Assembly: GCA_037447655.1 (NCBI GenBank)
Contig: JBBHKE010002092.1
Span: 134,327-198,326, forward strand
DNA from: Zygnema cylindricum
Lineage: Eukaryota; Streptophyta; Zygnematophyceae; Zygnematales; Zygnemataceae
DNA: 64,000 bases
Direction: 5' to 3'
Shown: in pieces, positions 1-10,680 of the stretch
How the letters are laid out: the number at the start of each line of letters is the position of its first letter
Numbering within the stretch: position 1 is the first letter of the stretch
Notes under the pieces: generated by a model
The model's database searches: none
Told to the model about the DNA's origin: nothing
Seen by the model: only the letters and a program-made list of their open reading frames with translations
Position numbers and translations under genes: made by a program

Positions 1-782
1 GCATGATATATTTTGACTTAGATACACGCAGCATGTGTCAAGATCAATTTACCTAAATTAAGAGGGATTGATTTATATATAGATAGTGTATGGTATCGTG
101 AATCTGTGTACGACGCACATAGATTCAGTTTTATATAGTACGTCGTACGACGCTAATTCAAAACGGATACCGCGCATTTTATTTCGACATCGGAACAAAT
201 ATCGCACAAGTATTTATTACGGCTAAGATTGCGTTTCGCATAAAATCCAACGGCGCACATCATCGCCGAAATCCCGGAGTGGTCACTTTGGCGTTTTGTG
301 ACGTAGCATGACCTGGAGCCACGTGGAGAGATGACATTCGGTCATAGGAATTCCGAGGAACGTACGGACGAGTAAAAAGCGGACACGCGTCCACTTAATA
401 GCCTTGTCGTACATAGGCCGTACAAAAGGTACATCGGCAGTAGTACTTTTGTGTACGATACAGTAATCTGATTGGTCCGTACTTCAATAGATAGGAGTTA
501 TTAGAGAGAATCAGGACTTAGAAAATTTTGGTAGGTGGTCACCTCTCCCTTTGAGAGTTTGTACAAATTGGCATTTTTACTGCCTCATAACTAATCGCCT
601 GGTTGGCCTTTTTCAGTACTTCTTTTTTCTACGGACTCAGGGGAGTCCAGGCTACACAGGGGTGCAGTCAAATTGTCAGATTGCCTTCTTGGGCAGCAGT
701 GGTTTTGGCTTGAAGTGGGTTAGTTAAATACTATCTAGAGGCTTCCTGTATTCTGTAGTCCAATGGAGGACACAGAATTGCA
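1..782 (+). repeat. Copia LTR family B, 3' part, cut by window edge
   Basis: The sequence matches the complete solo LTR at 29279-30312 through to the same terminus (GAATTGCA, ending 782). It carries the family U3 palindrome of GTAC motifs (about 418-466), an inverted CCAAT (GATTGG) just after it, and the leader hairpins GGACTC-AGGG-GAGTCC (633-648) and CTACAC-AGGG-GTGCAG (652-667). The last bases, ATGGAGGACACAGAATTGCA, would encode the Gag N-terminus in an intact element. No internal region follows, so this is a solo or truncated LTR. Confidence 0.8.
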
Positions 783-1774
783 GCAACTCTGACACCTCCA
801 TAGGTACTCAGAGTAGGCAGCTTGCTAGAAGCCTCTAGGATAACCTCAATTCTTTGAGCTTTGTCTGAATATTGCTGACACCCTGACAGAATACAGACTG
901 ACCAGACTGTACCCCTTGGAAGGGCTGACTCCCCTGAGTCTGCCACAAAAAGAATCCTTGAACTTGCTGCCCTGAGCAGTTAATTATCAATGGTCAAAGA
1001 TGACCCTTTTATACAAAAGCTCTCTGAGAGAGAGGCGGCTATCACTAATTTTCTAAGTCCTAAACCCCTCTCTAAACCCTCTCCTACTGATATACGGAAC
1101 CTATCAATTGAGTGTAGAGTACAGAAAGGTACTTCGTCCGAAGTACTTTCTGTACGGCCATTGTACGATATGGCCAAAAAGACAACGCCTGCCATATCCG
1201 GGTTCGCCATAATATGTCACGGAGATGCCGTCATCCAATATCATGCTGCCACGTGTCACCCGTTGTGGTTGTGACCGAAAACCGCCAAATCGACCATTCC
1301 GCGATGCGGGCTTCTTTTTCCGTCGTTACATTAATGTCGGCCTTAATTTATAGCCGTTAAAAATACAAGTAGTACATTTCAAGTGTAATTCTATTTTTAA
1401 CTGTCTTTGTGTGATTGCGGTCCGTTTGTCAGTAAATCGAACTTCTCTTTTTCGTCATCTTTAAGTAGCTATCGTACCCTATATACTTCAGCACTGGTCT
1501 TAGGCTACAGGGTAAGACTAACGGCTACTTTGACGGATGGTAGGTACCAGGATCAAATCCTGGGTCCGTCAATCCTTTTGGTAAGTTTACCAAGGATCTG
1601 CCTTCTGACTCTAGAAGGAGCATAGGCAGCCATGGCTCTAGCTTCCTCTCCAGCCTTCAGTGACTACGACAAGTATGGGGGCTAGAGAGAGAAGCTCGAA
1701 GCAGGCTGCCTCTGCTTTTTCCTGCTCTTATTTAAATCTTTTAATTAACCCAGAAAATACCTTTTATTTCAACA
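780..1774 (-). repeat. Copia LTR family C, solo, minus strand
   Basis: On the minus strand it starts TGTTGAAATAAAAGG at 1774 and ends near 780-783 in the family terminus (GGAGGTGTCAGAGTTGC). It carries the leader hairpins, the GTAC-rich U3, the antisense tRNA-like block (about 1500-1570, containing GGATCAAATCC on the plus strand) and the long stem-loop (about 1625-1715). It abuts LTR B tail-to-tail at 780-783 and on its right interrupts a family D LTR fragment. I find no matching target duplication. Confidence 0.75.
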
Positions 1775-2390
1775 ATCCCCTCCCCCTTACTTCCCCTCCC
1801 TCGGCCCAGGGAAAAGGATTCGGGTCTCGGTAGTTGGCTTTGCTTCCTCTACAAGAAGTTGATCGCACTTGTTCCCTCAAAACCCACTATCCTTATCCAG
1901 GGGGTTTCTGTTTCCTCCGGGAGGGTCACTCCAAAGCAAAGGGAACTCCAGATGAAGACACAAATGAACTACCACGTAGAAATATATAGGTAATAGGATT
2001 GGCTTTCCAAATTTAACAATATCACCTTGCCCCCAGAAAAACAGATATAAAGGAAGAGAATGTGAAATATAGCGAAGCAAGCTTAACATACCCCAACAAT
2101 AAACGATGACAACGAGAGAGAAGGCAATCCCTCTCCCGATAATATCGTAAATAAGTATGTTGCTCCTTGAACCTCCAGTGTCCGCAGCTCGGAACCGTCC
2201 AAACACTTCTCGGTTTCAAACAGCAAAAAGTCCACAAATAAACCAAAAAGCACATAGTGCCAACTACCCCCCCGGACTGTGATTCCCACAAATGACAGAT
2301 TTAAAACCAAGATGGCAATAGAGTCAAAACAAAACAATGTTTTCTAAAAGAAGTTTTGTTGGAATTTCTTAGGGTTTTCAGAAGAGGTCC
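1775..2390 (-). repeat. LTR family D fragment (D1), truncated at both ends
   Basis: This is homologous to 10681-11220, to the nested copy 20961-22447 and, inverted, to 12340-13000. Shared landmarks are CCCTCAAAACCCACT, an AACAATATCACCTTG block and GGGTTTTC. It is cut on the left by LTR C and on the right at about 2390, where it joins gag-like sequence. Orientation is inferred from the family D internal region at 8912-10680. Confidence 0.6.
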
Positions 2391-2539
2391 TTGGATAATG
2401 GGTGGTGGTGGAGACGGAGACGGTGACTGCCGCGACTTTGTTGGATAAGGCGTCTGTTTCCTCGTTCGCCACCAGGATGTCTTGCGAGGTGGAGTTTCGG
2501 AACTGATGGATGGGGAACGCCTTTGAGGAGGTGAGATAG
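2391..2539 (-). other. Short gag-like internal fragment beside LTR E1
   Basis: On the minus strand this stretch is open in a frame that would continue the open frame ending at the other side of element E1 (8912). This suggests, without proof, that E1 inserted into one pre-existing family D element. The flanking pentamers differ (GATAG at 2535-2539, ATAAG at 8912-8916), so a simple target duplication is not seen. Confidence 0.35.
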
Positions 2540-3538
2540 TGCAATTCTGTGTCCCCCATTTGAAGTGCAAAATTCGGGAAGCCTCTAGGTAGTTTTTCAC
2601 TAACCCACTTTCAACTAGAACAGCTGCTACCCAAGCACGCAAATAGACAATCAGATTGCACCCCTATGCAAATTGGACTCCCCTGAGTCCACATCAAAAA
2701 GAATCACTGAAAACGCCCAATGAGGCGATTAAATTATCAAGTGGCGAAGATGCCAATATTTATACAAGCTTGTTCGGAGAGAGGCGGCTACCTCCTCAAT
2801 CCTCTAAGTCCTAAACCCCTCTCACAACCCCTATCTACTGATGTACGAACCAATCAGAAGATTGTACAGTACAGAAAGGTACTACGGCCGATGTACTTTC
2901 TGTACGATTGGTGTACAACAATGCCATGAAGGGGACGTCTATCTCTTTCGCGTTTGTCACCATTCTCCCCGAGATTCCTGCTCCCCAATGATATCTTGCC
3001 ACGTGACGATAGGTCATGTTACGTCCAAAAACCGGCAAAGCGGCTATTCCGGATCCCGACGATGATGCGGACCATCGGATCCAAACTGGCTCTTAATGCT
3101 CGCCATCCAAAATAACAAATGTCCGGTACATGTGTTTCGTGCGCACTAAAACTCAACTAGTTTCGATGTTCTTAATTTATTTTTCCATTGAACGAATTAA
3201 TGATCTAGTTAATGTTTAAATAGCTATCAAACCCAATGTATCCTAACGGACTACTACGGCAAACCGGTAAGAGCTTACGGCTACGCCTCGCTTTGCCGGT
3301 CGGAGGTTTGAATCCTGGCGGACTCAACATTTTGTTGAGAGTGACTTAGGTCACTCTTTAGTCCTGCCTATGTAGCTGAGGCAGCCATGGCTCCACCGCC
3401 CTCTCTCTCCTTCAGTGACTACAACAAGTATGGGGGCTAGAGAGAGAAGGTGGAGGCAGGCTGCCTGTGCTTTTCTTTTAGTTATTTTACCTAATTAAGA
3501 CCTATAAAATACCTTCGTTAAATCTAGTGATTTCAGCA
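2540..3538 (-). repeat. 3' LTR of E1
   Basis: It runs on the minus strand from TGCTGAAATC at 3538 to GAATTGCA at 2540. It contains GGACTC-AGGG-GAGTCC (2675-2690), the GTAC palindrome (about 2860-2930), the antisense tRNA-like block with GGTTTGAATCC (plus strand, about 3305-3315) and the stem-loop around 3380-3465. Confidence 0.9.
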
Positions 3539-3549
3539 CTCCCCTTATT
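3539..3549 (-). other. Polypurine tract of E1
   Basis: On the minus strand AATAAGGGGAG lies directly before the 3' LTR. The same GGGGAG lies before the 3' LTRs of A (ending 20837), H (ending 33469) and L (ending 37084). It is the expected plus-strand primer site. Confidence 0.85.
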
Positions 3550-3551
3550 TT

Positions 3552-6500
3552 CTAGTCTAATTTCAATTTCTCTTTTAAACCACACTTTTCTCTACAGTAT
3601 TTTAACTTAAGAGATGGCACATGTTTTGTCATCATATCAGCCACCATTTCCCCATCACCTTTATACACCAGATTCACAATTTTGTTTTTAACTTTTTCCC
3701 TCACAAAACTCAATCTTATATCCATATGTTTAGCTTTCAAATGATGTTTTGGATTGGCTGCAATTGCAATTGCAGCCTGATTATCACAAAACACTTCATG
3801 CACTCTCTTCTTCATATACCCCAGTTCTTGCAATAAAGACTCGACCCACATCAGCTCTTTCACAGCACAAAAAGAGGCCATGTACTCATCCTCCATAGTG
3901 GACCGAGCAACCACTTTTTGTTGCTAGCTACTCCAGCAGCAAGCACCTTCCCCCACATATAACACATACCCAGAAGTGCATCTTCTCATAGGTGCATCCC
4001 CATAACTAGCATCACCCCAAGTAGTGATGTCAGTGTGCTCCCCTCCAAAATGTAACCATAAATCCCTAGTTCCCACTAAGTATCTTATGACTCTCTTGGT
4101 AGCCTCCCAGTCTCTTTTCCTAGGATCATTCAGACTCCTACTGATGACTCCAACTGTCGCTGCTATGTTCGGTCTAGTAGAATTCATAAAGTAAATGAAG
4201 CTTCCTACAACTTCTCTATAAGAAATAGACTTCATAAACTGTCTCTTTTCTGGACTCATCTAATCATCTAGTAGCATCACTCCTCCTTCTACACTCACAT
4301 CACTTACTTTCATCAAGTCTACGGGAGTGGTACAACTGTTTTCCTTTTCCATCTGAAATTTCTCAAGCATATTTCCGAGAGCTTCTTTCTGAGTAAGTCT
4401 GATTATTCTCTTCCCCCTATCTCTTTCCATTTGAATCCCCAAATATAATTAGCCTCCCCTAATCCTTCATGTCAAATATGCTTCTAAGATCTTTCTTTAA
4501 CTTGTCGATCTTATCCATATACTTACTTAACACCAGCAAATCATCCACATAAATAGCAATGAAAATTACACCGTTCTCATCCTCAAACATATAAATAGAA
4601 TGGTCAGAACTGATCCAAATATATCCTAGACCGGTGAGAAACTCATCAAGTTTATTGTTCCATTGTCTAGGAGCTTGCTTCAGTCCATATAAGGACTTTA
4701 TGAGCCTTCAGACTTTGCTCTCTTCTCCTTCCTCTATAAATCCCTCCGGTTGTCGCATGAAGATTTCTTCCTCTAGTTCACGTTGAGAAAAGCGGTCTTG
4801 ATATCCATCAGGTGTATTTCCATGTCTTCTGCTGCTGCTAGACTAAGGAGAATCCTTACAGACTGCTGCTAGACTAAGGAGAATCCTTACAGATGGGAAC
4901 TGAACCACTAGAGCAAAAGTTTCCTCATAATCTATCCCCTCTTTTTGGGTGAACCCCTTGCTATTAACCGAGCCTTATATCTCTCAATGGAATTATCTGG
5001 GTTCAGTTTCAATTTAAATACCCATTTGCACCCGATAGGTTTTCTGTCTGGAGGACAGTCCACCAGCTCCCAAGTATTAGCTTCCATGATGGAAGCCATC
5101 TCATCATTTATGGCTCTGACCCATCGCTCTTTCTCCAGACTGTCCATTGCCTCCGAGTATGACTGAGGCTCATCTAGGTGAGATAGCTTCATTACCTTGT
5201 GAGCAGCCTGTTTTTCTTGTAGTCTTCTGCTGCTCCTTTGTCCTCCCTCAAAGTTCGAAGTTGGAATGTAGAGAAATCTCGGGTTCCCCCTTACTGTCTC
5301 ATCGGCTCCCCTATCCATGAAAGTCGGTTCTGGCTCATCTTCCTCTCTCTCCCCAGAGTATGTAGAAATGCGAGGAGATTTCCGTATATCTCCCCCATTT
5401 TGGATCTCCCCTGAATGTGCAATCACGTTTTCACTTGTGTCTCTTTTGGGAAGATCTAGGTCTTCCTCACTCTCGGACTCAAAATTGACTCTGATTTTCT
5501 TAGTGTATTTAAGAGGGATCAAATGACTTTCCATCATCCATGACAACTAGATGCTTTACCACAATGATATCTTGTTTAGCCAAGTCATAGACTCTATATC
5601 CCTTGACATCCTCATCATATCCCACAAAATATCCCGGTTTCTCTTTAACATCTAGTTTCCAGTTTTTCTTATATGTGTCAAGACTGTAAACTTGACTACC
5701 GAATACTTTCAAGTGAGAAATATTTGGTTTCCTTCCAACCCATCTCTCATAAGGTGTTATTCCTTTAACGGCCGTAGTGAGGACTCTATTCTTAATTTAA
5801 TTAGCACAGTTCATGACCTCTGCCCAAAATCTTCTTTCTATTTTCTTATCTGCCAACATACTACACACACTATCTCCTAAAGTCCGGTTCAACCTTTCAA
5901 CTACCCTATTTTGTTCTGGATTATTCGGTACAGTTTTTTGATGCTGAACTCCCACATCTCTCAAGTATCTTTCAAACTGGTTAGAGGTGTACTCTCCCCC
6001 ATTTTCACTTCTTATTCGCTTAATGGGGGTTCTGTGCAACTTCTCATTCCAGGCTTGGTATTCTTTGAAGTACTTTGGTGTTTTAGACTTTGTTTTTAGG
6101 AAGTAGACTCTGGAATATATGGACCAATCATCAATAATTCTTAGCGTATACCTCTTCCCCCCAACCGAAAGTAATCTTGTTGGTCCCCAGATGTTTGTGT
6201 GGACCAGATCTAGTACTTTATCACCTCTATACGTGGCAGTTTTGGGAAAGGGGAGTCTGTGAGCTTTACCTTCGGCACAGCCACTACAATCATCTATCAT
6301 TTCATTATCCCCAAATTGAATGCCTTCTACTACACCCAGCTTCTTCATTTCCCTCAGCCTATCAAAATGCACATGCCCCAACCGCTTATGCCATATCATC
6401 AAGCTCGGGACACCGCCATAGTAAGCACTCTTCTTTTCATTACTCAGGTTAAGCCTAAACATTCCTTGGCTACCCTTATCTGTTGTGAAGTAGACTTCAT

Positions 6501-6645
6501 CTCCGTACCTAGATGTAAAGACTCCCTTTCTAGTGAAGGTATCAAAATCCTTGTCATCTAATACAGAAGTAGACACAAGATTTTTACTCAGTTGAGGAAT
6601 GTAGAGCACATCTGAGAAGGTGAGTATAGAAGTCTTGCCCTCCAC
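3552..6645 (-). pseudogene. E1 pol: integrase, reverse transcriptase, RNase H (degenerate)
   Basis: In order from 6645 leftward: a GAG-pre-integrase domain (WHKRLGHVHFDRLREMKK), the integrase core, the RT start (INDEMASIMEANTWELVDCP, KPIGCKWVFKLKLNPDN), RT palm remnants (YVDD region about 4510-4545), then RNase H (YGDAPMRRCTSGYVLYVG, CDNQAAIAIAANPKHH) ending at 3552. Stop codons and frameshifts separate the pieces. The integrase is also altered at catalytic sites: the usual HTDIWGP reads HTNIWGP and RSDNGGEY reads RSENGGEY, so two of the three acidic residues of the D,D(35)E triad are changed; the Glu of VVERLNRT is kept. Confidence 0.9.
4832..4893. repeat. 31-bp perfect tandem duplication inside E1 RT
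   Basis: CTGCTGCTAGACTAAGGAGA and the following 11 bases occur twice in direct succession (4832-4862, 4863-4893). Neither element H nor J has the second copy. At 31 bp it shifts the RT frame, adding to the inactivation. Confidence 0.85.
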
Positions 6646-6842
6646 TAAACTTTCAGATCTACCAAGCCCACTAGATCGGTGGTAACTACTCTCGAATCCC
6701 CATACTCTGTTTCTACAGTAGAGATCTTTCTTAGCTTTGTGAAAAGGTGCCTGTCACGGCACATATGCATGGATGCACCTGAATGGATGATCCATCCTTC
6801 CTCTAGAGCTTCCCGAATGGCTCCAAAAGCACTCTTCTGTTT

Positions 6843-7933
6843 CTAGATCTCCTTCTCTTCCAAATTCTCGACAAAGAGAAGCTCCCCATCCTCCTCCTCA
6901 GAAGACTGGTCCTCCTCGGTCTCTCCTTTCACTTGTGTGACCACAAATGCCTTTTTCTTCCCTCCGGAAGATTCCTCTCCTCGGTCTTGTTGGAGCCTCA
7001 GCTTTGACAGCTTGGTGCAATCAGCTATGAAGTGTCCTTGTTTTTTGCATAAATGACAAAGACCCTTTGGAGGCATGGGTTCTCCAGATTGATCCCCTTT
7101 GAAGTTGTTGTACGGCTTCTTCGGATCCTTTCTCCACCGGTCTGTTCCGGAAGCTAGAGCTTGAACGCTCTTTCCTCCTCTGCGGATCTCGATGGTGTTC
7201 TCCTGCACGAGTATCATTCGGACCACGGTGTTCCACTTCCAAGAACTATCATCCATTTATTGCACTCGGTACACTATGTTTCATTCTCCTCTGGCAACTT
7301 CATGATGAGGGTGTTAACTTTCATCTTCATTGTGCTTGTCCATCCAACACTTTACATCTCCAGGTACAAACAAGAGAGATCATGACACTAGTTTAACATC
7401 TTCCCTCCTTTGTGAGTATAACTTGTCAACCTTTGCTCAACCAACTAGAGCTCCTGAATGTTACCAGCTCTATAAATCTCCACTAAAGTCATCCACAACT
7501 CCTCGGCCTTCAAGATGTGAAGATGAGAGGTCGCCAAAGCTTGAGTGAGGTGCCTCAAAATGAAATGCCTTCTAGTCATGTTGGTGTACTCCCACATTTG
7601 AATATCATTTTCCTCAGTCTTTACGGCCACCGCTCCGGGTGCCGTGGCGATAGGAGTGAGAGGTATCTCCTTTCCTTTCCCCTTTTCGGACAAACTACCG
7701 TCCCCATCATCTGTCTCCTCCGTTGGAGCAGATGCTCCTGTAGAAAACCTTACTCCTCGAAACCCTGGTGGAGTTCCCTGAGATGGACAGTTCACTTGTC
7801 CACTAACAATACCCGAGTATCGTTTTTCACACAATGCCCCTATCATCATTGCTTCCCAGTAAATGAACCCATATCCGTTTAATATGGGCACCCTAGAGGG
7901 TGGGCCCATAACCTGCAATTCAGTGTCCCCCAT
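6843..7933 (-). pseudogene. E1 gag (capsid and zinc-knuckle nucleocapsid), frameshifted
   Basis: The first part (7445-7933) starts MGDTELQVMGPPSRVPILNG and includes the conserved FIYWE motif. The second part (6843-7256) has the nucleocapsid zinc knuckle CHLCKKQGHFIADC (CX2CX4HX4C). A frame break between 7256 and 7445 separates them. The first seven codons lie inside the 5' LTR and codons 8-12 lie in the PBS, so Gag translation would start in U5 or at the ATG within the PBS. The acidic C-terminus (EEDQSSEEEDGELLFVE) is typical of the linker before protease. Confidence 0.88.
7898..7912 (-). other. Primer-binding site of E1, half-tRNA initiator-Met type
   Basis: The minus strand reads GGTTATGGGCCCACC immediately after the LTR terminus. 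The segment TTATGGGCCCACC is the reverse complement of the anticodon stem-loop side of plant initiator tRNA-Met (GGTGGGCCCATAA, recalled), not of the tRNA 3' end. This is the half-molecule primer arrangement known from Drosophila copia. The ATG inside it is in frame with gag. Confidence 0.75.
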
Positions 7934-8911
7934 TTGGACTGCAAAATTCAGGAATCCTCTATGTAGTTTGTCACTAACCCACTTTCAATTAGAACAGCTG
8001 CTACCCAAGCAGGCAAATAGACAGTCTGTGTGCACCCCTATGCAGCCTGGACTCCGCTTAGTCCACAGCAAAAAGAATCACTGAAAACGCCCAGCGAGGC
8101 AATTAAATTATCAAGTGGCAAAGATGCCAATATTTATACAAGCTTGTTCGGAGAGAGGCGGCTACCTCCTCAATCCTCTAAGTCCTAAACCCCTCTCACA
8201 ATCCCTATCTACTGAGGTACAAACCAATCAGAAGATTGTACAGTACAGAAAGGTAATCGGCCGATGTACTTTCTGTACTGTTGGTGTTCGACAAGGTTAT
8301 GGAGGGGACGTCTATCTCCTTCGGACTTGTCCTCGTGCTCCCCCGGATTCCCGCTTCCTAATGATATTTTCCCACGTGTCGACAGGTCATGTTACGTCCG
8401 AAATCGCCAAAGCGGCTATTCCGGGATTCCGGCGATGATGGGGACAGCCGGATCCAAACCAGCTTTTAATGCTCGCCGTCTAAAATAACAAATGTCTGGT
8501 ACATGTGTTTCGTGCGCACTAAAACTCAACTAGTTTCAATGTTGTTAATTTATTATTCCGTTGAACGAATTAATGATCTAACTAATGTTTAAATAGCTAT
8601 CAAACCCAATGTATCCTAACGGACTACTACGACAAACCGGTAAGAGCTGACGGCTACGCCTCGCTCTGCCGGTCGGAGGTTTGAGTCTTGTCAGACTCAA
8701 CTTTTTGTTGAGAGTGACTTAGGTCACTCTTTAGTCTTGCCTATAGAGCTGAGGCAGCCATGGCTCCACCGCCCTCTCTCTCCTTTAGTGACTACAACAA
8801 GTATGGGGGCTAGAGAGAGAAGGTGGAGGCAGGCTGCCTGTGCTTTTCTTTTAGTTATTTTACCTACTTAAGACCTAGAAAATACCTTCCCTAAATCTAG
8901 TGATTTCAACA
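7913..8911 (-). repeat. 5' LTR of E1
   Basis: This 999-bp copy starts TGTTGAAATC at 8911 and ends at 7913 next to the PBS. It differs from the 3' copy at scattered, mostly transition sites, including the hairpin that is intact at 2675-2690. The divergence marks E1 as an old insertion. Confidence 0.9.
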
Positions 8912-10680
8912 ATAAGCGGGGACGTCGTGCTTGTACGGAAAACTGGCGGATCCGGTGACCCACGGACTGCTGTAGCGCGAGAAAATGATGAAGAGGGAGA
9001 GGAGGGGGGAACGTCCCGGGGCTCTGTTGTAGAACCCGGGGAGTGAGAAGATGGAGGAGGAGGTGAAAATGGGAGATTTGGGGATATTCCGCGAGATGGT
9101 GATGGGGGTGTGGACTACCTCAAGGGAATGTGAATCCTCTCGTCTGGTCGAAACTCCACTAACGCCTCCACCGCGGAAGCAACCTCCACCGAGACAAAGG
9201 TAGGCTTTTCCCGAAAAAGAGATGCAGACTTTATGAGGTAAATCTCCACCCAAACCCTTCATGTTAGGCACGATGGTTTCCTCCCCTTCCCTCTGAAGAG
9301 GAGATTCTGGTCTAGATCGCAATGAAGTCCTTGGAGCCTCAGTCGAAGGCGGAGTTGCCTGACCCCGGGGTGGTCCTCCCGCACTGTCCTCTGAGGAGAA
9401 GCTACCTGTCCACTAAGAATTCCATCGGCCCTCCGACTAGCCTCTCGAATGAGAAGCAGTTCCTTTTCAAGTGCCTCATTTTTTACCCTTTCAAGAGCCT
9501 CCCTGTCTATGGTGACGGGTCCGGCACCCGTCGTAGCCTCACTCTGCGATCATAAATATCAACAAGTTTGTAGGTGCCGCCACCTACATTCGAGATCAAG
9601 GAATCCCCAAACCGCACGGACGGCGGGTCTCAACGCCTACAACCCGCCGGAAGGTCGAACAACCTAGTGATGGTGGGAGAGAGAGGTCAGAGATCGAGGC
9701 TAAAGGGAAAAACGACTCCTCTTAGGTCGTGGAGCTTAACCTGCCCTTGGTGTTATGATGATCGAACCGATGCATTCACTCTGAGCTTGTAACCCTCGCC
9801 GCTTATCCCTTCTCGCCTCGAGCCCGTGATGTCACCGATGGTTTGCCGGGTTTGCAGTGTCAAGAGATTGGGCGGGCTCGGGCGTGAAGTTGAGGGCATC
9901 CGGCTGCCGCTCGGACTGAGTCGAAGAGCATCCTTCCTGGAAGAACTATTACTTGTATCTCAACGACACCTTCCATTGCGTGCGATCCTGGCCCTAGCCT
10001 TTCAGCATTCGCTGCACCAACTCCTTCTTAACCTTCAACTCATGGAGATTGTGAAGGGCTAAGATTTCTTTCTGACCTGGCCGGGTAGGATCTGCCAGTA
10101 TCTCCGGATCCATGTACATTTCAGCTGTCAGGGCCTTGGATATGGTATACCGCCCGACCTCGGGAGGGTGACCGGTGACCGCTTCCTTCTGAGCCAGACC
10201 CTTCTTACGTGATTTGGGAGATATCTCTGCGGCTCGAACCTCGGTAACCTCGGATAATGTAGGTAAATTCTCGGGAGAAAAGACATGGGGAGGTGGGGGA
10301 GTTTGTTGCCTCTCAGGCTGTTTTTGGGGAAGTCTTAGCCGTAACTGTTTTGAGGCATCGTTCCTTTAAGAAACTGCTCTATGTTTTAAGGAGAGGAAAA
10401 GGGGATTGATTCCTCGGGCACCTGTGACTCTTCCTCTGGTGCAAACGTATCTTGACTACCATGCAAACGTATCTTGACTACCATGCTCCTCAGATCCGAT
10501 TTCTGGAACCCGTTTTTCCTGAGCTTCTCCCCCTCCCATGGAGTGATGACTGATAGATAGAACTTGTCGGACTATAGGTAACAAAAACCCTAACTCCTCC
10601 CAAGAAGAATAGGTTCTCTAAACTGAAGCTCCTATCCCCTCTAAACCAAAGGAGACAGGTGGCTTTTCAGTACTGTGCTT
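8912..10680 (-). other. Family D internal region, gag-like, degenerate
   Basis: This GC-richer stretch of about 1.8 kb has long open stretches on the minus strand (8912-9322; 9994-10365). It lies between E1 and LTR D2, so it is most simply the interior of a minus-strand LTR element with D2 as its 5' LTR. No reverse transcriptase or integrase motif is visible, so the superfamily stays open (Gypsy or a large non-autonomous derivative are candidates). A 22-bp duplication (CAAACGTATCTTGACTACCATG, twice) lies at about 10442-10486. Confidence 0.5.
9994..10365 (-). pseudogene. Unrecognised open frame, about 123 codons, gag-like
   Basis: The minus-strand frame is open from a TAA (10366-10368) to a TAG (9994-9996). 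There is no early ATG; the first Met lies past the middle. The predicted chain is Pro/Gln-rich at first (PQKQPERQQTPPPPH), then charged and helical (EILADPTRPGQKEILALHNL, HELKVKKELVQRMLKG). Composition and place between two LTR D fragments suggest part of a retroelement Gag. I recognise no domain. Confidence 0.4.

Larger units (their letters stand above)
2540..8911 (-). mobile_element. Copia LTR retrotransposon E1 (complete structure, broken genes)
   Basis: Two LTRs of identical length (999 bp; 2540-3538 and 7913-8911) bound a 4.4-kb interior. In order from the right it holds a PBS, gag with a zinc knuckle, protease region, integrase, reverse transcriptase and RNase H, then a polypurine tract. 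The order gag-PR-IN-RT-RH places it in Copia (Ty1/Pseudoviridae type). The reading frame is interrupted many times, so it is not autonomous now. It belongs to the same lineage as H, A, F and J, sharing the Gag motif VMGPPSRVP and the same PBS. Confidence 0.93.

Noticed and set aside
990-1274. Small open frames inside LTRs (e.g. 990-1274, 8115-8438, 31186-31632)
   Set aside because: They lie within LTR sequence, are not conserved between LTR copies and have no domain.
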